Counted from the first letter of the stretch, positions 10,951 to 22,915 are shown. The stretch is 64,000 bases of DNA from Heligmosomoides polygyrus polygyrus (GCA_947396885.1 OX377202.1:25730001-25794000), one strand, 5' to 3'. Program-made: numbers and translations. The notes: generated by a model not told the origin, from the sequence alone.

Positions 10951-12906
10951 CTGCTGCGTACTTTATCGGCATCAAGCCGTCCATCACTTCGGTACCTTTC
11001 ATCATAGACATTTTCTCCAGGCCGTCCAGTAACATCATTGGTTTGTGCTGCGTAGTACTTCGGTCCCTCCACTGTTGACACGTCTTCCGAATCCGGGCGC
11101 CAGCTTCCCCTTCACTCGTTTCGTCTTTCTAGATCTAATTGCTGGTCCGCTTTTACTGGTCTCTCCCCCCCCCCCCCCCCCCCACCTGCCTGGTCACAAC
11201 CCCTGGCCCACTTCCTTGTTTTCACTATTGACCCCCCCCCCCCTACTGGTCTCTTCTTGCTGGCTTCCACGTCCTGGTCCCTCCTTCAGGTTGTTCCTTT
11301 CCTTCCTGGACGCTCACCTGGTCCACCCTAGAGGCCCCTTACTTCCCTTCTCCACCACCACTTAGTAGTCTCTCATGCTTACGGCAGACGTCGGTGACAC
11401 GTATTTGGAATCAGGATACTCAGAAACGCGCGCAGGTGCCGCTGTGTCAATCAGGAGGAGGTTGTGCTTCCTCGGCTGTAGGAGCATCCCATGTTGAATT
11501 CTGGATGCAGCCGCTCGTCGTACGACGATGGTGTCATCTCTTTTGACTCCAGATGCTTGTTGCGCGTCGAAGGGGACATATCTTCTGGATCCAGACGCTC
11601 AGAAACGCGCGCAGATTCCGCTGTGCCAAGTAGGAGGAGGCTTCGCTTCCTTTGCTGCAGCAGTAAAGTTTTACGTTCAACATTTGATAATGCTGAGTTC
11701 TGAATGCTGCCGGTCGTTGTACGACGACGATGTGACCTCTGCTTCCTTTCTTTTCGCTTCTTATGACTCCAGACGGTTGTTACGCAACGAAAGGGACCTG
11801 TCTTCTTGATGCATTCGCTCAGAAACGCGCGCAGACGCTGTTGTGTCGAGCAGGAGAAGGCTACGCGTCCTCTGCTGCAAGAGCGTCCTATGTTGAACGG
11901 CAAACATTGCCCGCGCGAGGTACACAAAGGCATCGCAAAGGGTTCCATGAGATTGCTCGTGGTCCCGTCAGGCGTGTCTCAGTCAGGTTTCTAACCTGAG
12001 AGAGTTACGCCTCATCATCTACAGGACGGGGAGCTGTCTCAATTACTTAGTGATAGATAGATTGGATGCAAATTTTAGCTGGAGGAGACATGAGCGAGAG
12101 GAGATCAAAGTCCAGGGCGTTCGCTTATTTGGGCATACGTATATGTTTACTTTTTTCAGGGGCAGTAAGGATTAGGATAATTTTTCTACCAATACATAAT
12201 TGAGTTATGTTGCTGGCGCTGTAGATAAGGAGGTGTATCTCACGCAGGTTAGAAACCTGCGTGAAATACGCCTCATCGAACCTCGCGCGGACAAAATGTG
12301 CCGTTCGACATGGGATGCTGCAGTAGAGTAAGCGCAGCCTCCTCCTGCTTGGCACAGCGGCATCTGAGCGCGTTTCTGAGCGTCCTGATTCCGCCGTCAT
12401 CGACGCAAATGCCATGTCAGCGACGTCTGCCGTGAGCATGGGAGGTCCACTATGGGGTGGTGGAGAAGGGAAGTAAAAGGGATCTCCAGGGTGGACCAGG
12501 AGAGCTACCAGGAAGGAAAGGAACAACCTGGAGGAGGGACCAGGACGGAAAAACCAGCAAGAAGAGACTAGTAAGGGGGTCTACAAGGACGTGGGCTAGA
12601 GGTGGGACCAGGAAGGTGGGGAAGGGGGGGGGGGAGAAGGCCAGTGAAGGCGGATCAGCAATTAGATCTATTAAGAAGAAACGAGTGAAGGCGAACCTGG
12701 CGGCCGGATTCGGGAGGCCTGCCAACGATATCCGGAAACACAAGCTGTTGGGCATGAGAACGGTTGCGGAGGAGCCACCTGGGGGCAGAAGCGCAGCACA
12801 ATTCAATGGCGGTACTGGACGGTTCGGAGAGAATGTCTGTGATGAACGTACGGAAGCGGTGAGCGGCTTAATGCCAATAAAGTACGCAGCAGATCCTAGA
12901 TGTTAG
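10936..12906. mobile_element. 2 kb long-TIR element without a transposase
   Basis: 10936-11400 is repeated inverted at 12430-12906. Matching landmarks: ctaacatctaggacctgctg, gcgtactttatcggcat, tagatctaattgctg, tcttcttgctgg, ggttgttcctttccttcctg and acggcagacgtcg. The inner arms (11400-11610 and 12240-12400) match through ctcagaaacgcgcgcag. Poly(C) runs at about 11166-11183 and 11231-11242 face a poly(G) run near 12626. Proline-rich frames in the arms are low-complexity artefacts. Confidence 0.75.
11410..11910 (+). repeat. Imperfect tandem repeats, about 180-220 bp period, inside the long-TIR element
   Basis: ctcagaaacgcgcgcag occurs at about 11420, 11598 and 11818. Each is followed by a gtgtc/gtgcc and caggag block and a gac-gatg/tcttt block. 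Confidence 0.6.
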
Positions 12907-12907
12907 T

Positions 12908-13060
12908 AGTCTACGGGACATCGTGGAGGCAATTTGGATACGCATCTCTCTGACTCATCGCTTCCAGAGGGCTGGAAGGATTAGGTAGCCTGGGCGGGAC
13001 CCGAATCAAGAACATGACTTTGGGTGCATCGACCGTCGTCGCCTCCTTCGGCTGCGCTAT
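12908..13060 (-). mobile_element. SINE S1, internally deleted fragment
   Basis: gtctacgggacatcgtggag followed directly by ggctggaagg, gcctgggcgggacccgaatc and a head ending cctccttcggctgcgc. The middle third of the family is absent. Confidence 0.65.
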
Positions 13061-13694
13061 ATTTAGTTGCCGGTTGTTTGTGCAAGGTGGCGTTGTTTTT
13101 GCTCACTGCTTCAGTTCTTTCGTGTGTTACGTCGCGCCGGCGCAGTCGAGAGAAAAGTGGACGTTACGCACAGACTCTATGAATTGATTTTAGGCCGTTT
13201 CTCACAAACGCAGGGCAGATGTGGCCGTTTCCATTGCTTTGAAAACATCATTTTCGGGCTACATAGACATTCGAAATGTCCACCACGTCATCTAGAGATA
13301 CGGTGTTTTCAAGCTCCGTGAAGTAGGAAAGTGCTGCGCTTGTCCGTCACTTTGTCGCTTCGCAAAGTAATTTTGTGTAAATCGCCCTTTCGCGTGCGAA
13401 GTAGTGTTTACGTTTAAAATGTACTCCCGAAACAGCATCAAATACAGGAGAATTTCAGAGGAGGATTTTGACGAATCTTGTTGTCGCCAGAACTCCTAGG
13501 AGAAGTTAATTTTGAGTTTAACTTTTTGCCGAACCCGGGGCAACTCTGTGCATGATAACATGCGAAATACATTAGAAAATTAAGACGAAGTAGTGGGACA
13601 GATTGAGGGCGAGAAAGGTGAAGATCGCTAAATTTTCGAGCTTTTGCTCCGTCAGTTTTGATGACATTACCTTCCGGTTTTGTGTTATATTATA
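13061..13694. other. No feature recognised
   Basis: Short frames only; no repeat found. Confidence 0.35.
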
Positions 13695-14581
13695 TTAGGT
13701 TGGTGCCAAAGAAATGCAGGTTTTTTTGGTTTCAACACTATTTTTAAATAATCTTAGACCTTTCAGCAAGGTATTATACAATGTTGGAGAGCACATTATA
13801 TGCACTTTGTAAATATGTGTACGGATGTTAATCCACATCGCTTATTTCAAAAATAATTTGGTTTTTATTTCCAGATGTCTAAACGCGATTTTCGTCAGAT
13901 TTGTTTCTACGAGTTGAAGCGGCCGGACTTCCCCTCGAACCGCTGGAAATATCAACGAAATATGGGGCCAGGGAAGAACGAGTGCACAGCGCAACGTTGG
14001 TTACAAAAGTTTCGTGTCGGCAACACCAGCCTGGAAGACGAACCACACGGCAGCCGTTGCCAGTGTTCTATAGAAGGCATCAGTCGAAGATGATCTGCGG
14101 AAAACCACGCGAGATATTGCCGAGGACCTGGACGTCGATCTCTCTACAGTTATTCACCATTTGAAGCAAATTGGGAGTATCAAGAAGCTAAACTGAACGA
14201 AAGTTGGAAAAATCGTCGTTTTGAGGTATCGTCGGTCGTCTTTTGCGCATTGCCAGCGATTCGTTCCTCAAACGGATCGCCACTAACGATGAGATATGGG
14301 TACTTTACGATAACAGGCCACGTTTTTCTGCTGGCTGAACCAAGAAGAAGCTCCGCGACATCCAAAGCCGTAAAATTGACGCATTTTGACATCTGAAAAT
14401 AAGAACCTAGTTATTTTTTAAATAAACCACTTAAATTAAATTCCATACATATACGCATTTGAAAAGCACATATAATAAGCTTTCCAACAATGTATAACAC
14501 CTTATGAAGAATTCCTATTTTATTAAAAAAAGTGTTGAACCAATAAATCGAAAAACCTGCATTTCTTTTGCACCAAGCTAA
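13695..14581 (+). mobile_element. Internally deleted mariner with both ends
   Basis: Left end ttaggttggtgccaaagaaa and then tgcaggttttt matches the right end (aaaaacctgcatttcttttg, then caccaagctaa) with two mismatches. The plus frame from 13875 encodes the mariner N-terminal region (MSKRDFRQICFYELKR, AQRWLQKFRVGNTSLEDEPH). After frameshifts it reads IAEDLDVDLSTVIHHLKQI and NDEIWVLYDN (first catalytic Asp motif). The second and third Asp motifs are gone, and at 887 bp it is about two thirds of a usual mariner. Confidence 0.88.
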
Positions 14582-15736
14582 AACAATCCATTGGCTTGCC
14601 ATGCTTCACTACCGTCCTTTCTCTCTTCTGTTTCAGATGCAGACATACGCGAGACGGACAATTGTAGCGGAGGGTAAAGCACTCACAAGGGCAAGTCACC
14701 CGGTTGGATGAGGTACGCCCAGCGCACTTCACCGGCAGCTCTCGATATCGCCGCTGTCTCCGCTCCGCTCCTGCGTGTTTCTTGATCTCTTGTCTTTCTT
14801 CCAGTCGCGTTTCGCTTTTTACAGTATTGGTCGTTGACTGTGTTCCGATCTCTGTGAGATTTCTGCAGGTATATGTAACGCCTTTTCCGCGTAATATCGC
14901 GTGTTGCATGTTGTGCTGACATTATTACGGACAACCCGCCTGGGGGCGAGAATTCACAACGCTACAGCGATAACATGCTATAGCGGATTCAAAATACAGC
15001 GGTCCTTCAGAGAAACTACCGCGAATTCTGATTCATCAAAAAGCCGTGAAAGTAACTGAGTCTAGAATTCAACCGGGAGCTTGCTCGTATCTTTTACAGG
15101 TAACTTCACAGGGATTTCACCGTAAAGATTGCTGTTAACTTGTGTTTTCAGGATTTTCGGCTGTCATTTCTCTGTCAAACTGCTGTAAGTCGTTGATGAA
15201 TCCGGCCCCTGGGCAACTTACAAAAGCTCGCTAGTTTAGTTCTCAAATATGTTTGTAAACGCTTTTTGAATAACGGGTCCTCTTCTCCCTGAGAAGTTGT
15301 ACACATACGCCTTCTGTTGATTAGGCTGTTTCTGCCGAATGTCTTTATATATGTCCATTATCAATTCCGTCAGCTTCACAAGAGAGATACAGTGTGCTTA
15401 TTCTGTGATAGCGTCCACACTTAATACTCTGATCGGAAACAAGAGCTTCCCCAGTAGCCCAGAAAATGAGTGTGTTCTGCATTCCTTCAACTTCACGGCT
15501 TTTTGCCCTTGCTGAAGAGCTCCAGGAATGATGTCAGGCTGTCAATCGCTCTTATTGTCCCTTAAACTGGTCGTTGGGTACAATCTGAGATTCGATCATG
15601 TGTATTACCTACGTCATAGTTCGAGTTATCTCACAAGGGATGTTCTCAGGCGTACATCAGAACGACGAAAAGGAACACCACTGCGAGTATCGCCCACATT
15701 CAGATAGAAAACTCTAAACTTCACCATGGAAGTGCG
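14582..15736. other. No supported gene; isolated strong splice-acceptor-like site
   Basis: A pyrimidine tract ending ttctgtttcag at about 14627-14637 looks like a 3' splice site, but no coding exon could be supported after it. 15185-15210 carries a solo end (gttgatgaatccggcccc) related to the MITE at 38191-38332. Confidence 0.35.
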
Positions 15737-15883
15737 CAGTCGCTCGAGGCAATACCTTCCAAATACCGAAGATGCTGAAAAATGCTGTGAGCTAAGGAGT
15801 CGAACACTTCAGCGCGAGTTTCAAACAGTGTTTTCCCATTTTTCTGCATACTCAATTTTGGAAGGTATTGCCTTTTGCGACTG
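15737..15883. mobile_element. MITE-like element with 27-bp TIRs
   Basis: aggcaataccttccaaa (15747-15763) is exactly inverted at 15857-15873. The match extends outward through cagtcgc/gcgactg with a 3-bp mismatch. Total about 147 bp, non-coding. Confidence 0.75.
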
Positions 15884-16620
15884 TCGGATTTCATAATGAG
15901 GTTTCAGAGCCCTTACCTCTGTAGGCCCAAGGAGTTTGAAGAAACGGAACATACTTTTCTACAATTTGAAGGGTGATGATCCTCGCAGCGTTATTCATTT
16001 TCGCCATTCAGACATGCGCCCAAGAGTATTCTCTGATAAGAACTGGCCTGGGCGTTCCTTTATCAGCCTCCTATTAATAGCTAGAAGTTATCATGGTGAA
16101 GCTGCATTTGTTTTCTCGCTTCAGATCGTTGCATAGGTGTTATTTCATGCAAGGATGGCGGCGCCATAGAAGCCTTGTTATTGTATCTAACGATATTCAC
16201 TCGCTGATCCAACTCAGGACAGGAAGTGGAGTTAATGTTATGTCCATTTCCTTATTCTATGCACTCGATAGTCATGCTCGGAAATTCTTCATTTTTTGTC
16301 TGAAGTTCAGGTGTTGATATGATGAGTGAACTTCCTTTGCAGCTGATGGATCTTGCTTACAGCTAGTCGATTATTTTGCAATGCTCATGGCCAGAAAGGT
16401 CGTCGAGAAGATGTCTGTGGCAAACCGCGATTGTAGAGTGCAGAAGTGCTAGCTCTCAGGGAAGAAAAGAGCGCTGGCAAATTGTGGTGTCGCGTTTGAG
16501 TATTGTCTTGTTGGAAACGATCACACAAATAAAATGTGATATGAGATGGTGTTGAATGGAGAACTGCAACTTCACACAATCCCCATTATCTATATCCTAA
16601 GATGTGGTCAATTTCTGAGC

Positions 16621-16690
16621 CTGAGACTCTAACGTCAAATTGGGCACTCTTCGAATCAAATTGAACACTCTTCTGGGTAAGCTTGAAGCA
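16621..16690 (-). repeat. Degenerate minisatellite M1 (minus orientation)
   Basis: Successive units of the type caaattgggcactcttcgaa and caaattgaacactctt are the reverse complement of the gtgttcaatttgatttgaa unit seen at 18595-18690. Confidence 0.5.
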
Positions 16691-16964
16691 TTGGAAATTA
16701 AACCGAAATTTTGTGGATGAAAACGACCTTTCAGTCTAATTCGTCAGTTCGAGTAAGCGAATACTATTCGATATTTCATAAAATTTTTATTTTCCAAGAA
16801 AAAAAAATGAATTCGATGTCGTTCTAATGCTCATAAGGACAAGCAGTAATCATTTAGTGTGTTAAAAGGAGAGGTCGCGCCATGCATTTGTCTAGCTCGT
16901 CGCGCTTTTCATTCCATTGAGGAGAAGATAAGAAAGTTCTATGGTGAATAACACTGATGTATTG

Positions 16965-18060
16965 CGTTGCTGCTGAAGTTCTCGCCATTTTCAAGACACC
17001 GCATTTTTCTAGTTTTACAAAAAAGCGAAACACGTCAAGGAACGAAGTAACCGCCATCATGTTCTACCACTCTTCCCCATCGTTCAGGCAGACTCCCGAT
17101 CCCGTCAGCATAGAACTTTTCTGGCTATGATTCGTAAAAGCCAGCCAGCCAGCATTCCATGTCGTCCTCGTCATCGAACGTTTTTCCGGCATTGGAGAGA
17201 GACAGAAAAAGGTGGTAGTCTGTTGGTACAATATCTGGGCTGTAGTGGGTGGGGCTGCGCTTCCCATCCATGGTCGAGAAGCTTTTGGCGAGTCATTCTT
17301 GCGATGGTGTGTGAAGCATTGTCGTGCAAGAGTCGGATTGTGCCATGATTCGGGCGTAGTTCTGCTATCTTGGCGGCCAGTCGATCCAGTTGCTGACAGT
17401 GGAAGTCCGCTGCTAGGGTTTCGTTACGGGCCAGCAGCTCGTAGTAGATGACACATCTGTAATCCCGCCAAACAGAAAGCATGATCTTCGGCGGGTGAGG
17501 ACCCTCCTTTGGCCCGGCTCAGGCTGCTTACCCTTGTCAACCCAGTGTCTGCTCCTCTTGATGTTTACGTACACGCACCACTTATCATCTCCTGTGATGA
17601 TGGACTTCAGCCAAATATCTGTGCGCTTGTACGAGAGCCATTGAGTGGCCACCTCAGCGTCGCAGGCGGTCGCGTTCGGTCATGGTGAACCCACTACGCC
17701 AACTTGTGCACCTTACCCAGATGATGTAGGTGCCTGGTGATGGCGGCATAGTGCACACTCAATTCTTGCGCAAGTTCACGAGTAGTCCACCGTGGGTCCG
17801 ATTCCACCAGCTGTGGCAAAAAAAGGTCAGGACGATTCACGTCGTAACCTTAAGGAATCTTGAAGGCAACTGACCTCTGCGAAAGCGTGCGTACCATTCT
17901 CGCGCAGTGCAATCGGACCCTGTGCCCTCCCCAAATGCACCAAATGCACCATTGATGCGACGACAGGAAGCGGCTGCTGCCTCACCAAATTTGAAGTCAT
18001 GCAATAAGAGACCTCGGATGTACTCCTTTGAAAGCTCGATTTTCTATAATAGAAGGAGTT
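16965..18060 (-). pseudogene. Nearly full-length mariner relic
   Basis: N-terminal part at 17827-18060, with frameshifts (IELSKEYIRGLL-type HTH, then ARMVRTL). First Asp motif IITGDDKWCVYVN, then RSRHWVDKGKQPEPGQ and VIYYELLARNETL. Second motif IRLLHDNASHTIARMTRQ. The third Asp region is frameshifted (TNRLPPF replacing TDYHLF). C-terminus around SGVCLNDGEEW. At least three frame breaks make it inactive. Its 3' end closely matches the fragment at 36389-36664. It lies between two oppositely oriented M1 minisatellite patches. Confidence 0.88.
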
Positions 18061-18534
18061 AGGCGAGAGTGAGTAGCTAGCAATAATAGTGAATGTATGC
18101 ATGCCTGATCCCTTTATGTGAGCAAAAGATAGGTCGTTATAAAGTAGTTAGTGAGAAAAAAGCACATTCAAAAAATACCGGCAACTTTCGCAACAACCTA
18201 GTAAACAACAAACAAAACAGCTGTAAAAAAACCATATCCTTCCACTGCTGTTTCAAGTAAGCACTAGCTACATTGTCAATCGAATCAAAATCATGAGGAT
18301 CTAGTCTAGTGAGTATAGCGATTGCCTCTTTCAGCACAACAAATAACTGCTGCTTTTCTCTAGAAAACATGATGTAATTCAGTCCTTTCTTTGAGAAATA
18401 AAAAAATTTTCATGAAGTTTCAAACGGTATTGCCACTTGCTGGGACAGGTAGATTTTAAAAATTTCAAAGAAAGTCATATCAAATTTTCCTTGAAAAATA
18501 ATTCTTACCCCCTTGGAGAGAATTTTTAATTTTA

Positions 18535-18690
18535 TCTGGAGGGATTTGTTTTGATTTGGGAAATGTTCGGGTTGATTTCAAAAGCTGGATTGCTTAGAGG
18601 AGTGTTCAGTTTGATTTGAAAGGTCTTCAAATTAGAGGAAGTGCACAGCTTTATTTGAAAGGTTCCAGTTAGACTTGAAAATGGTAACTC
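18535..18690 (+). repeat. Degenerate minisatellite M1 (plus orientation)
   Basis: Units such as gtgttcagtttgatttgaaa, gtgcacagctttatttgaaa and ttccagttagacttgaaaat recur about every 25-45 bp. Confidence 0.55.
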
Positions 18691-18880
18691 TATCAAAGCT
18701 TCTGCCATTTTTTGTCAATCATCTTTATTGCGGTTTGTGCCAACGATGGGATTGAAGCCGCTGACAGCAGGCCTGAAGAAGTCTTAAACCGTAAGCTGCC
18801 TACCATAGATGTCGCAAACACTCTTATTCAAGCTAACATTCGTTGCGTACAAGCACCAAACTAACAAACTAACAATTGCA

Positions 18881-18942
18881 AGCCAGTGGTCCAGTGGTTG
18901 AATGCCTGCCTGCCACCTGGACGGTTCACGTCTGGCCGTTTC
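18881..18942 (+). other. tRNA-Gly(GCC)-like fragment
   Basis: tggtccagtggttgaatgcc, then tgcctgccacctggacgg, resembles the D arm, A box and anticodon arm (GCC in ctgccac) of a eukaryotic tRNA-Gly. The T arm is degenerate (ggttcacgtctgg), so it is a pseudo-tRNA or SINE head and not a functional tRNA. Confidence 0.55.
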
Positions 18943-20149
18943 GTCTTGCCAAATCATTCTTGGCTCTTTGAGTGAATCTCGGGGAAGGCGAAAGATTAGA
19001 AAAACAGCGTAGTGCTGCAACAATAGCGGAAGCTCGTCTCGTCAATGATCTGTGGTGTAACTGGGATACTCGAATGACCAAACATTGCGCGCGGACCACA
19101 TATGGACGTGACAGTCAAGTGGTTTTGATGTAAGTAGCTCTGGATATCTTTCATGATTCATTACTTCCAGCACGTTTTCAGTCTTCGTTCTGCACGATAC
19201 TACCTTTAGAGAAATCAGCTACAGCACATACTCACAGGTCTACACCACAGCACTATATAATGTGGGCAGCGCAAAAGTTGCGTTTTCGCTTGCTATGCAA
19301 ATCGTAGTTTTATCAAAAGAGTCCAACAACATCACTTGAATTTATTTGAAATATTATTCAGATATGTATCAAGTCAGAATAAAATAACTTAATCGCATCG
19401 ATGGCGTTTTCATATCAGTGGTCTATACTTGGCATCGTCTTGTCCGTGATAAGCAATCGTTTTCTGATAACACGACTGTTTTCATCCCGCTGAAAATAGT
19501 TAATTGCCAGGCCATGCGGAACTATCAGCCAGCAAGGAAAGGATGCTAGGTGATCAAGGGAGTTTGAGATGAGATGCATACCACGAGATGCGGCTTCGAA
19601 CGCTGATTCCAAATACGTGGCCCATTTCTGCAGTGCGCATCTGTGAGCGCAGTTATGGACCATTTTCAGCATGGTTTCGAAATCAAGTAGCCTGAAAGTT
19701 GTTGTACCGTCGGAGCAGTGTTGCGCAGGAGGTAGACGAGCAGCGTACTGAGACATGTTGGTTTGTTGTTCGACTCTCCTGTGATGCGAAATTTTTGCAC
19801 TTCCTAAAAAATATCTGCCGCAATCTCCTTTTGAAATCGGAAAACGTTGCCAGAAAAGACTCGTCTTCATACTGACAACTTCATTCTGGCACGAGGATAA
19901 AATTTATCGTGAATAGTGGCTAAAAATATGGCGAGAAGTCAAACAGTGCGTTGCACTAGCAACTGTGAAATAACGCTACGAAATGTTCGAAACATAACAG
20001 CTGTTGGCAATGGCAGCAGCGGATGAAAAATACATCGGTGCAGCCGCTGTAAGCCGCTGCAGTGCTTTAGGATGTCAGTAGGGAATCAATATTGATTTGT
20101 GTAAAAGCGACCCTCATCCTCCTCTTCCACTGACCATGGAGAAACCTCC
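18943..20149. other. No feature recognised
   Basis: A 151-codon minus frame at 19415-19870 has no recognisable motif and no repeat match; I do not support it as a gene. Confidence 0.35.
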
Positions 20150-20245
20150 TCTTCAAAAATAAAAAATTTGCCCAAGGGGGTCATTTAAGGCACTGATCAT
20201 CCAGATGTAAGTGTGCGTGGTCGAATCATGGCAATCGATTTCGCC
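20150..20245 (+). repeat. Diverged R monomer
   Basis: gcccaagggggtcatttaag, then gcactgatcat and atttcgcccaaactt, parallels the R consensus (tctaggggggttatttgggg, tgctgatcacgaa) found inside 22924-25209. Confidence 0.5.
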
Positions 20246-20299
20246 CAAACTTCACCATTTGACATGAAGAGCTTTGGCTGATCGTGGCAGATCTTTTTT

Positions 20300-20400
20300 A
20301 GGAAGTGCATAAATCTTGCACCACAGTGGAGTCGAACCATAAACCTCGTCTCACCACGTCTCTACCCCCTGCGCCACACTGCCCGGCCGGCGTCGCACTT
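20300..20400 (-). other. tRNA-like sequence (SINE head)
   Basis: Reverse strand has A box tggcgcagggggtagag (20360-20376) and B box ggttcgactcc (20328-20338), 21 bp apart. Acceptor and anticodon stems do not form a normal tRNA, so a tRNA-derived repeat is more likely. Confidence 0.5.
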
Positions 20401-21339
20401 TCCAGACCGCTTGTGCTCGGAGCCACGTTGAAAAGTCCATAACTCCGTTTTTGCGCACAGCAGAAACGGAACACATATTTGGAATCATCGTTCGAAGTCA
20501 CAACCCAACGTCCCATGGTCACCTAGTATCCTTTTCTTATAAGCAGGGATGTGCGGAAGTTTTTCCGAAAAAAGCGGAAGACGAAAAGCGGAACGGAAAC
20601 GCTCAAAAATGGCTGGAAACCGGAATACGAAACGCGGAAACGGAAATGACACATATTCGCCAATTTTCCAAATGTGCATCTGAAACTGCGTCAAAGGCGG
20701 CTTCTATGGCACTTTTTCTTGCTCTGAATTTTGTGAGCAGCAGAGTCTTCCACAAATTAATGCTCGTCGTCACATGACATAACATAACAAAGTATGAATT
20801 CATGATATTGTTACGATATCCTTTCATCTATGGCAATCCACGAAGACAAATTCAGGGCCCTGTGTCACTATTTCTCGCTGTTTCAGCATGCTGTCTCTCC
20901 GTTTTTTCCAAATCTAGTTCCTGCAACCGGTTTTCGCTGGCTTTTGTTGCTGTATTTTTTTGAACGGTAGACTTAACCGACTTAATCACTGTAGGTTACT
21001 TACAGACCAGCATTTAAAAACTCACTCGGGCGAAGTCTAAAACTGGAGCAGTCACCTAAATCATTTTCCGACCAGGAAAACCTTCCTCTCAACACTTTTA
21101 GAAGCCTATGGCATCATGGAGGACGTGATGACTGCACAAATACAGTACCGGACATGCCGCTGCGTCCAACAAGCACAAGCGGCGCAAAAGATGAGAAGCG
21201 GCACAAAAGGGCGCCGGAGAGCGCCGTTTTCCGCTCGCCACGCGCCGCGTCTGAGGCAAGTCGCGTTAGTGCGCGGCGCCCTCGACTTCTGGACGTTAGA
21301 CTGAATGAAGGAGCTTATCCATGCGTTCGGACGAGCATG

Positions 21340-21880
21340 GCCTACTGTTTGGAGCTAACTTCCGGCATAGCGCGCGCTCTGAACAATGCATGTAGGCCGG
21401 CAGAATCAATCGAGTGGGAGCGACAACCTGTAGAGCGAGCGACAGCTTGAACAGTGAGCGCATGGGAAGTTTTAACATAAATGCCTAGCCTTCCTACTCA
21501 GGCATTGCTCTAGGACTGTCCAGCTTGCATCTGGAGTGCGCCGTGAACAATGCATTTAGAATCGAAGCTATCAATCGAGTGGGCGCGGAAGCTTGTAGAG
21601 TGCGCGTTTAGGGAGTTTTATCAGAAATCCTTAGCCGCTCTACTCAGGAGCTGCTCTAGTACTGTCCGGCTTGCATCTGGAGTGCGCCGTGAACAATGCA
21701 TATAGAATTGAACCTATCAATCGAGTGGGCGCGGAAGCTGGTAGAATGAGAGTTTGAGGAGTTTTATCAGAAATCCCTAGCCGAGCTACTCAGGAGCTGC
21801 TCTAGGACTGTCCAGCTTGCATCTGGAGTGCGCCGTGAACAATGCATAAAGAATCGAACCTATCAATCGAGTGGGCCGAC
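21340..21880 (+). repeat. Minisatellite in left arm of the giant foldback
   Basis: Four units of about 145-162 bp, each with gaacaatgcat (about 21381, 21543, 21692 and 21837), aatcgagtggg, agttttatcagaaatcc and ttgcatctggagtgcgcc. Confidence 0.8.
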
Positions 21881-22412
21881 CGCTCGCAAATTGCACGCGT
21901 GGGCGTGTTTGGAGCGCGATAACTCTGTCAAGTGTGAACCCTTCCGGCTACAGCTTGTGGATTTTGTTGCCAGTAAAAAGCTCTAGCAGCTAGCTGAAGC
22001 ACAGCGAAGTAGCCTAAGAACTGACAAAGTTACGGTGGTGCAAAAATGCAGGTCAGGCTTGTGTGACACGATTTTTTCCAAATTCAGTCGACCCCTGCGG
22101 AAAGACGCGGAGAGCTAGCATCTTACAAATATGCAGGCGAGCAGAACGCTTAAGGTTCTTTACGAAAACGTGCTTACAACTCTCTAGCTTATTCAATTGC
22201 CTTAGTACCAGCTGCCGCTTTAGAGCGGCGGACGGCAACAGTAAAGATTCTCCCGCCCTTATTCCTTCCATTTTTGAGTTTTCGGCACTTGCAATGACAA
22301 TGTTCTGTTCAGCTCGATGAGCTCTATCGAACGGTGTCAATCTCGGCCAGTTTTGGAAAAATCGATTTTTTGACATTCGCGGCGAAGAAGATGGCGCCGC
22401 TCTAGGTCGCGG

Positions 22413-22915
22413 CAGAGGTCTCCGGACTACTCGCCCCGTGACGTCAGCCTGGGCGCGCGAACGGAGTTTCGCACGACGTCTGGCGTCTCTCACTGCTAAC
22501 CGGATCTATCACTCGCAGCCGCAGCGTCCGTTCCGCCATGCTCCTCTGCACGTGATGGGCTCTCACCGCTCTTCAACGGAGCGTGCTTTTACAGCACCGA
22601 GTGTGGTGCTCGTGTCTCCATTGGAATTCGTTTCACTTAGTGGTAGTAAACCATCTTGTTGAAGTTGAAGTGGGGTTGGAGATAAAGTGTAAGTTAAGGG
22701 AATGGTAGGATCGGATAAAAGAATTTTTATCGATAGCAAATTAACAACAAAAAGATCAATATCAAAATCAACAAATATCAAACAACAAGGATCAACAAAT
22801 ATCGAACAGTCCTGGGCGAAAATGGAGACATACATTTACATAGTACATACATACAACGTAAAAGCACATCACAGCACAAAAGCCTAGAATATCGATCAGT
22901 TGCTTGATTCTATTT
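22413..22915. other. Interior of the giant foldback left of the nested element
   Basis: Unique-looking sequence with an A-rich stretch of repeated atcaacaaatatc words at 22755-22805. No gene recognised. Confidence 0.4.

Noticed and set aside
11045..11365. Proline/leucine-rich 106-codon frame
   Set aside because: It runs through poly(C) tracts of a long TIR, and the mirrored arm has a comparable low-complexity frame; repeat artefact.
21340..21880. Possible CRISPR-like array (regular repeats)
   Set aside because: Units of 145-162 bp vary in length and have no short-repeat/spacer pattern; the mirrored array in the other arm and the eukaryotic context fit a minisatellite.
22053..22493. 146-codon minus frame repeated almost identically as a plus frame at 27748-28071
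   Set aside because: The duplication is explained by the inverted arms of the giant foldback; there is no transposase or other motif, and the frame covers non-coding subterminal sequence.
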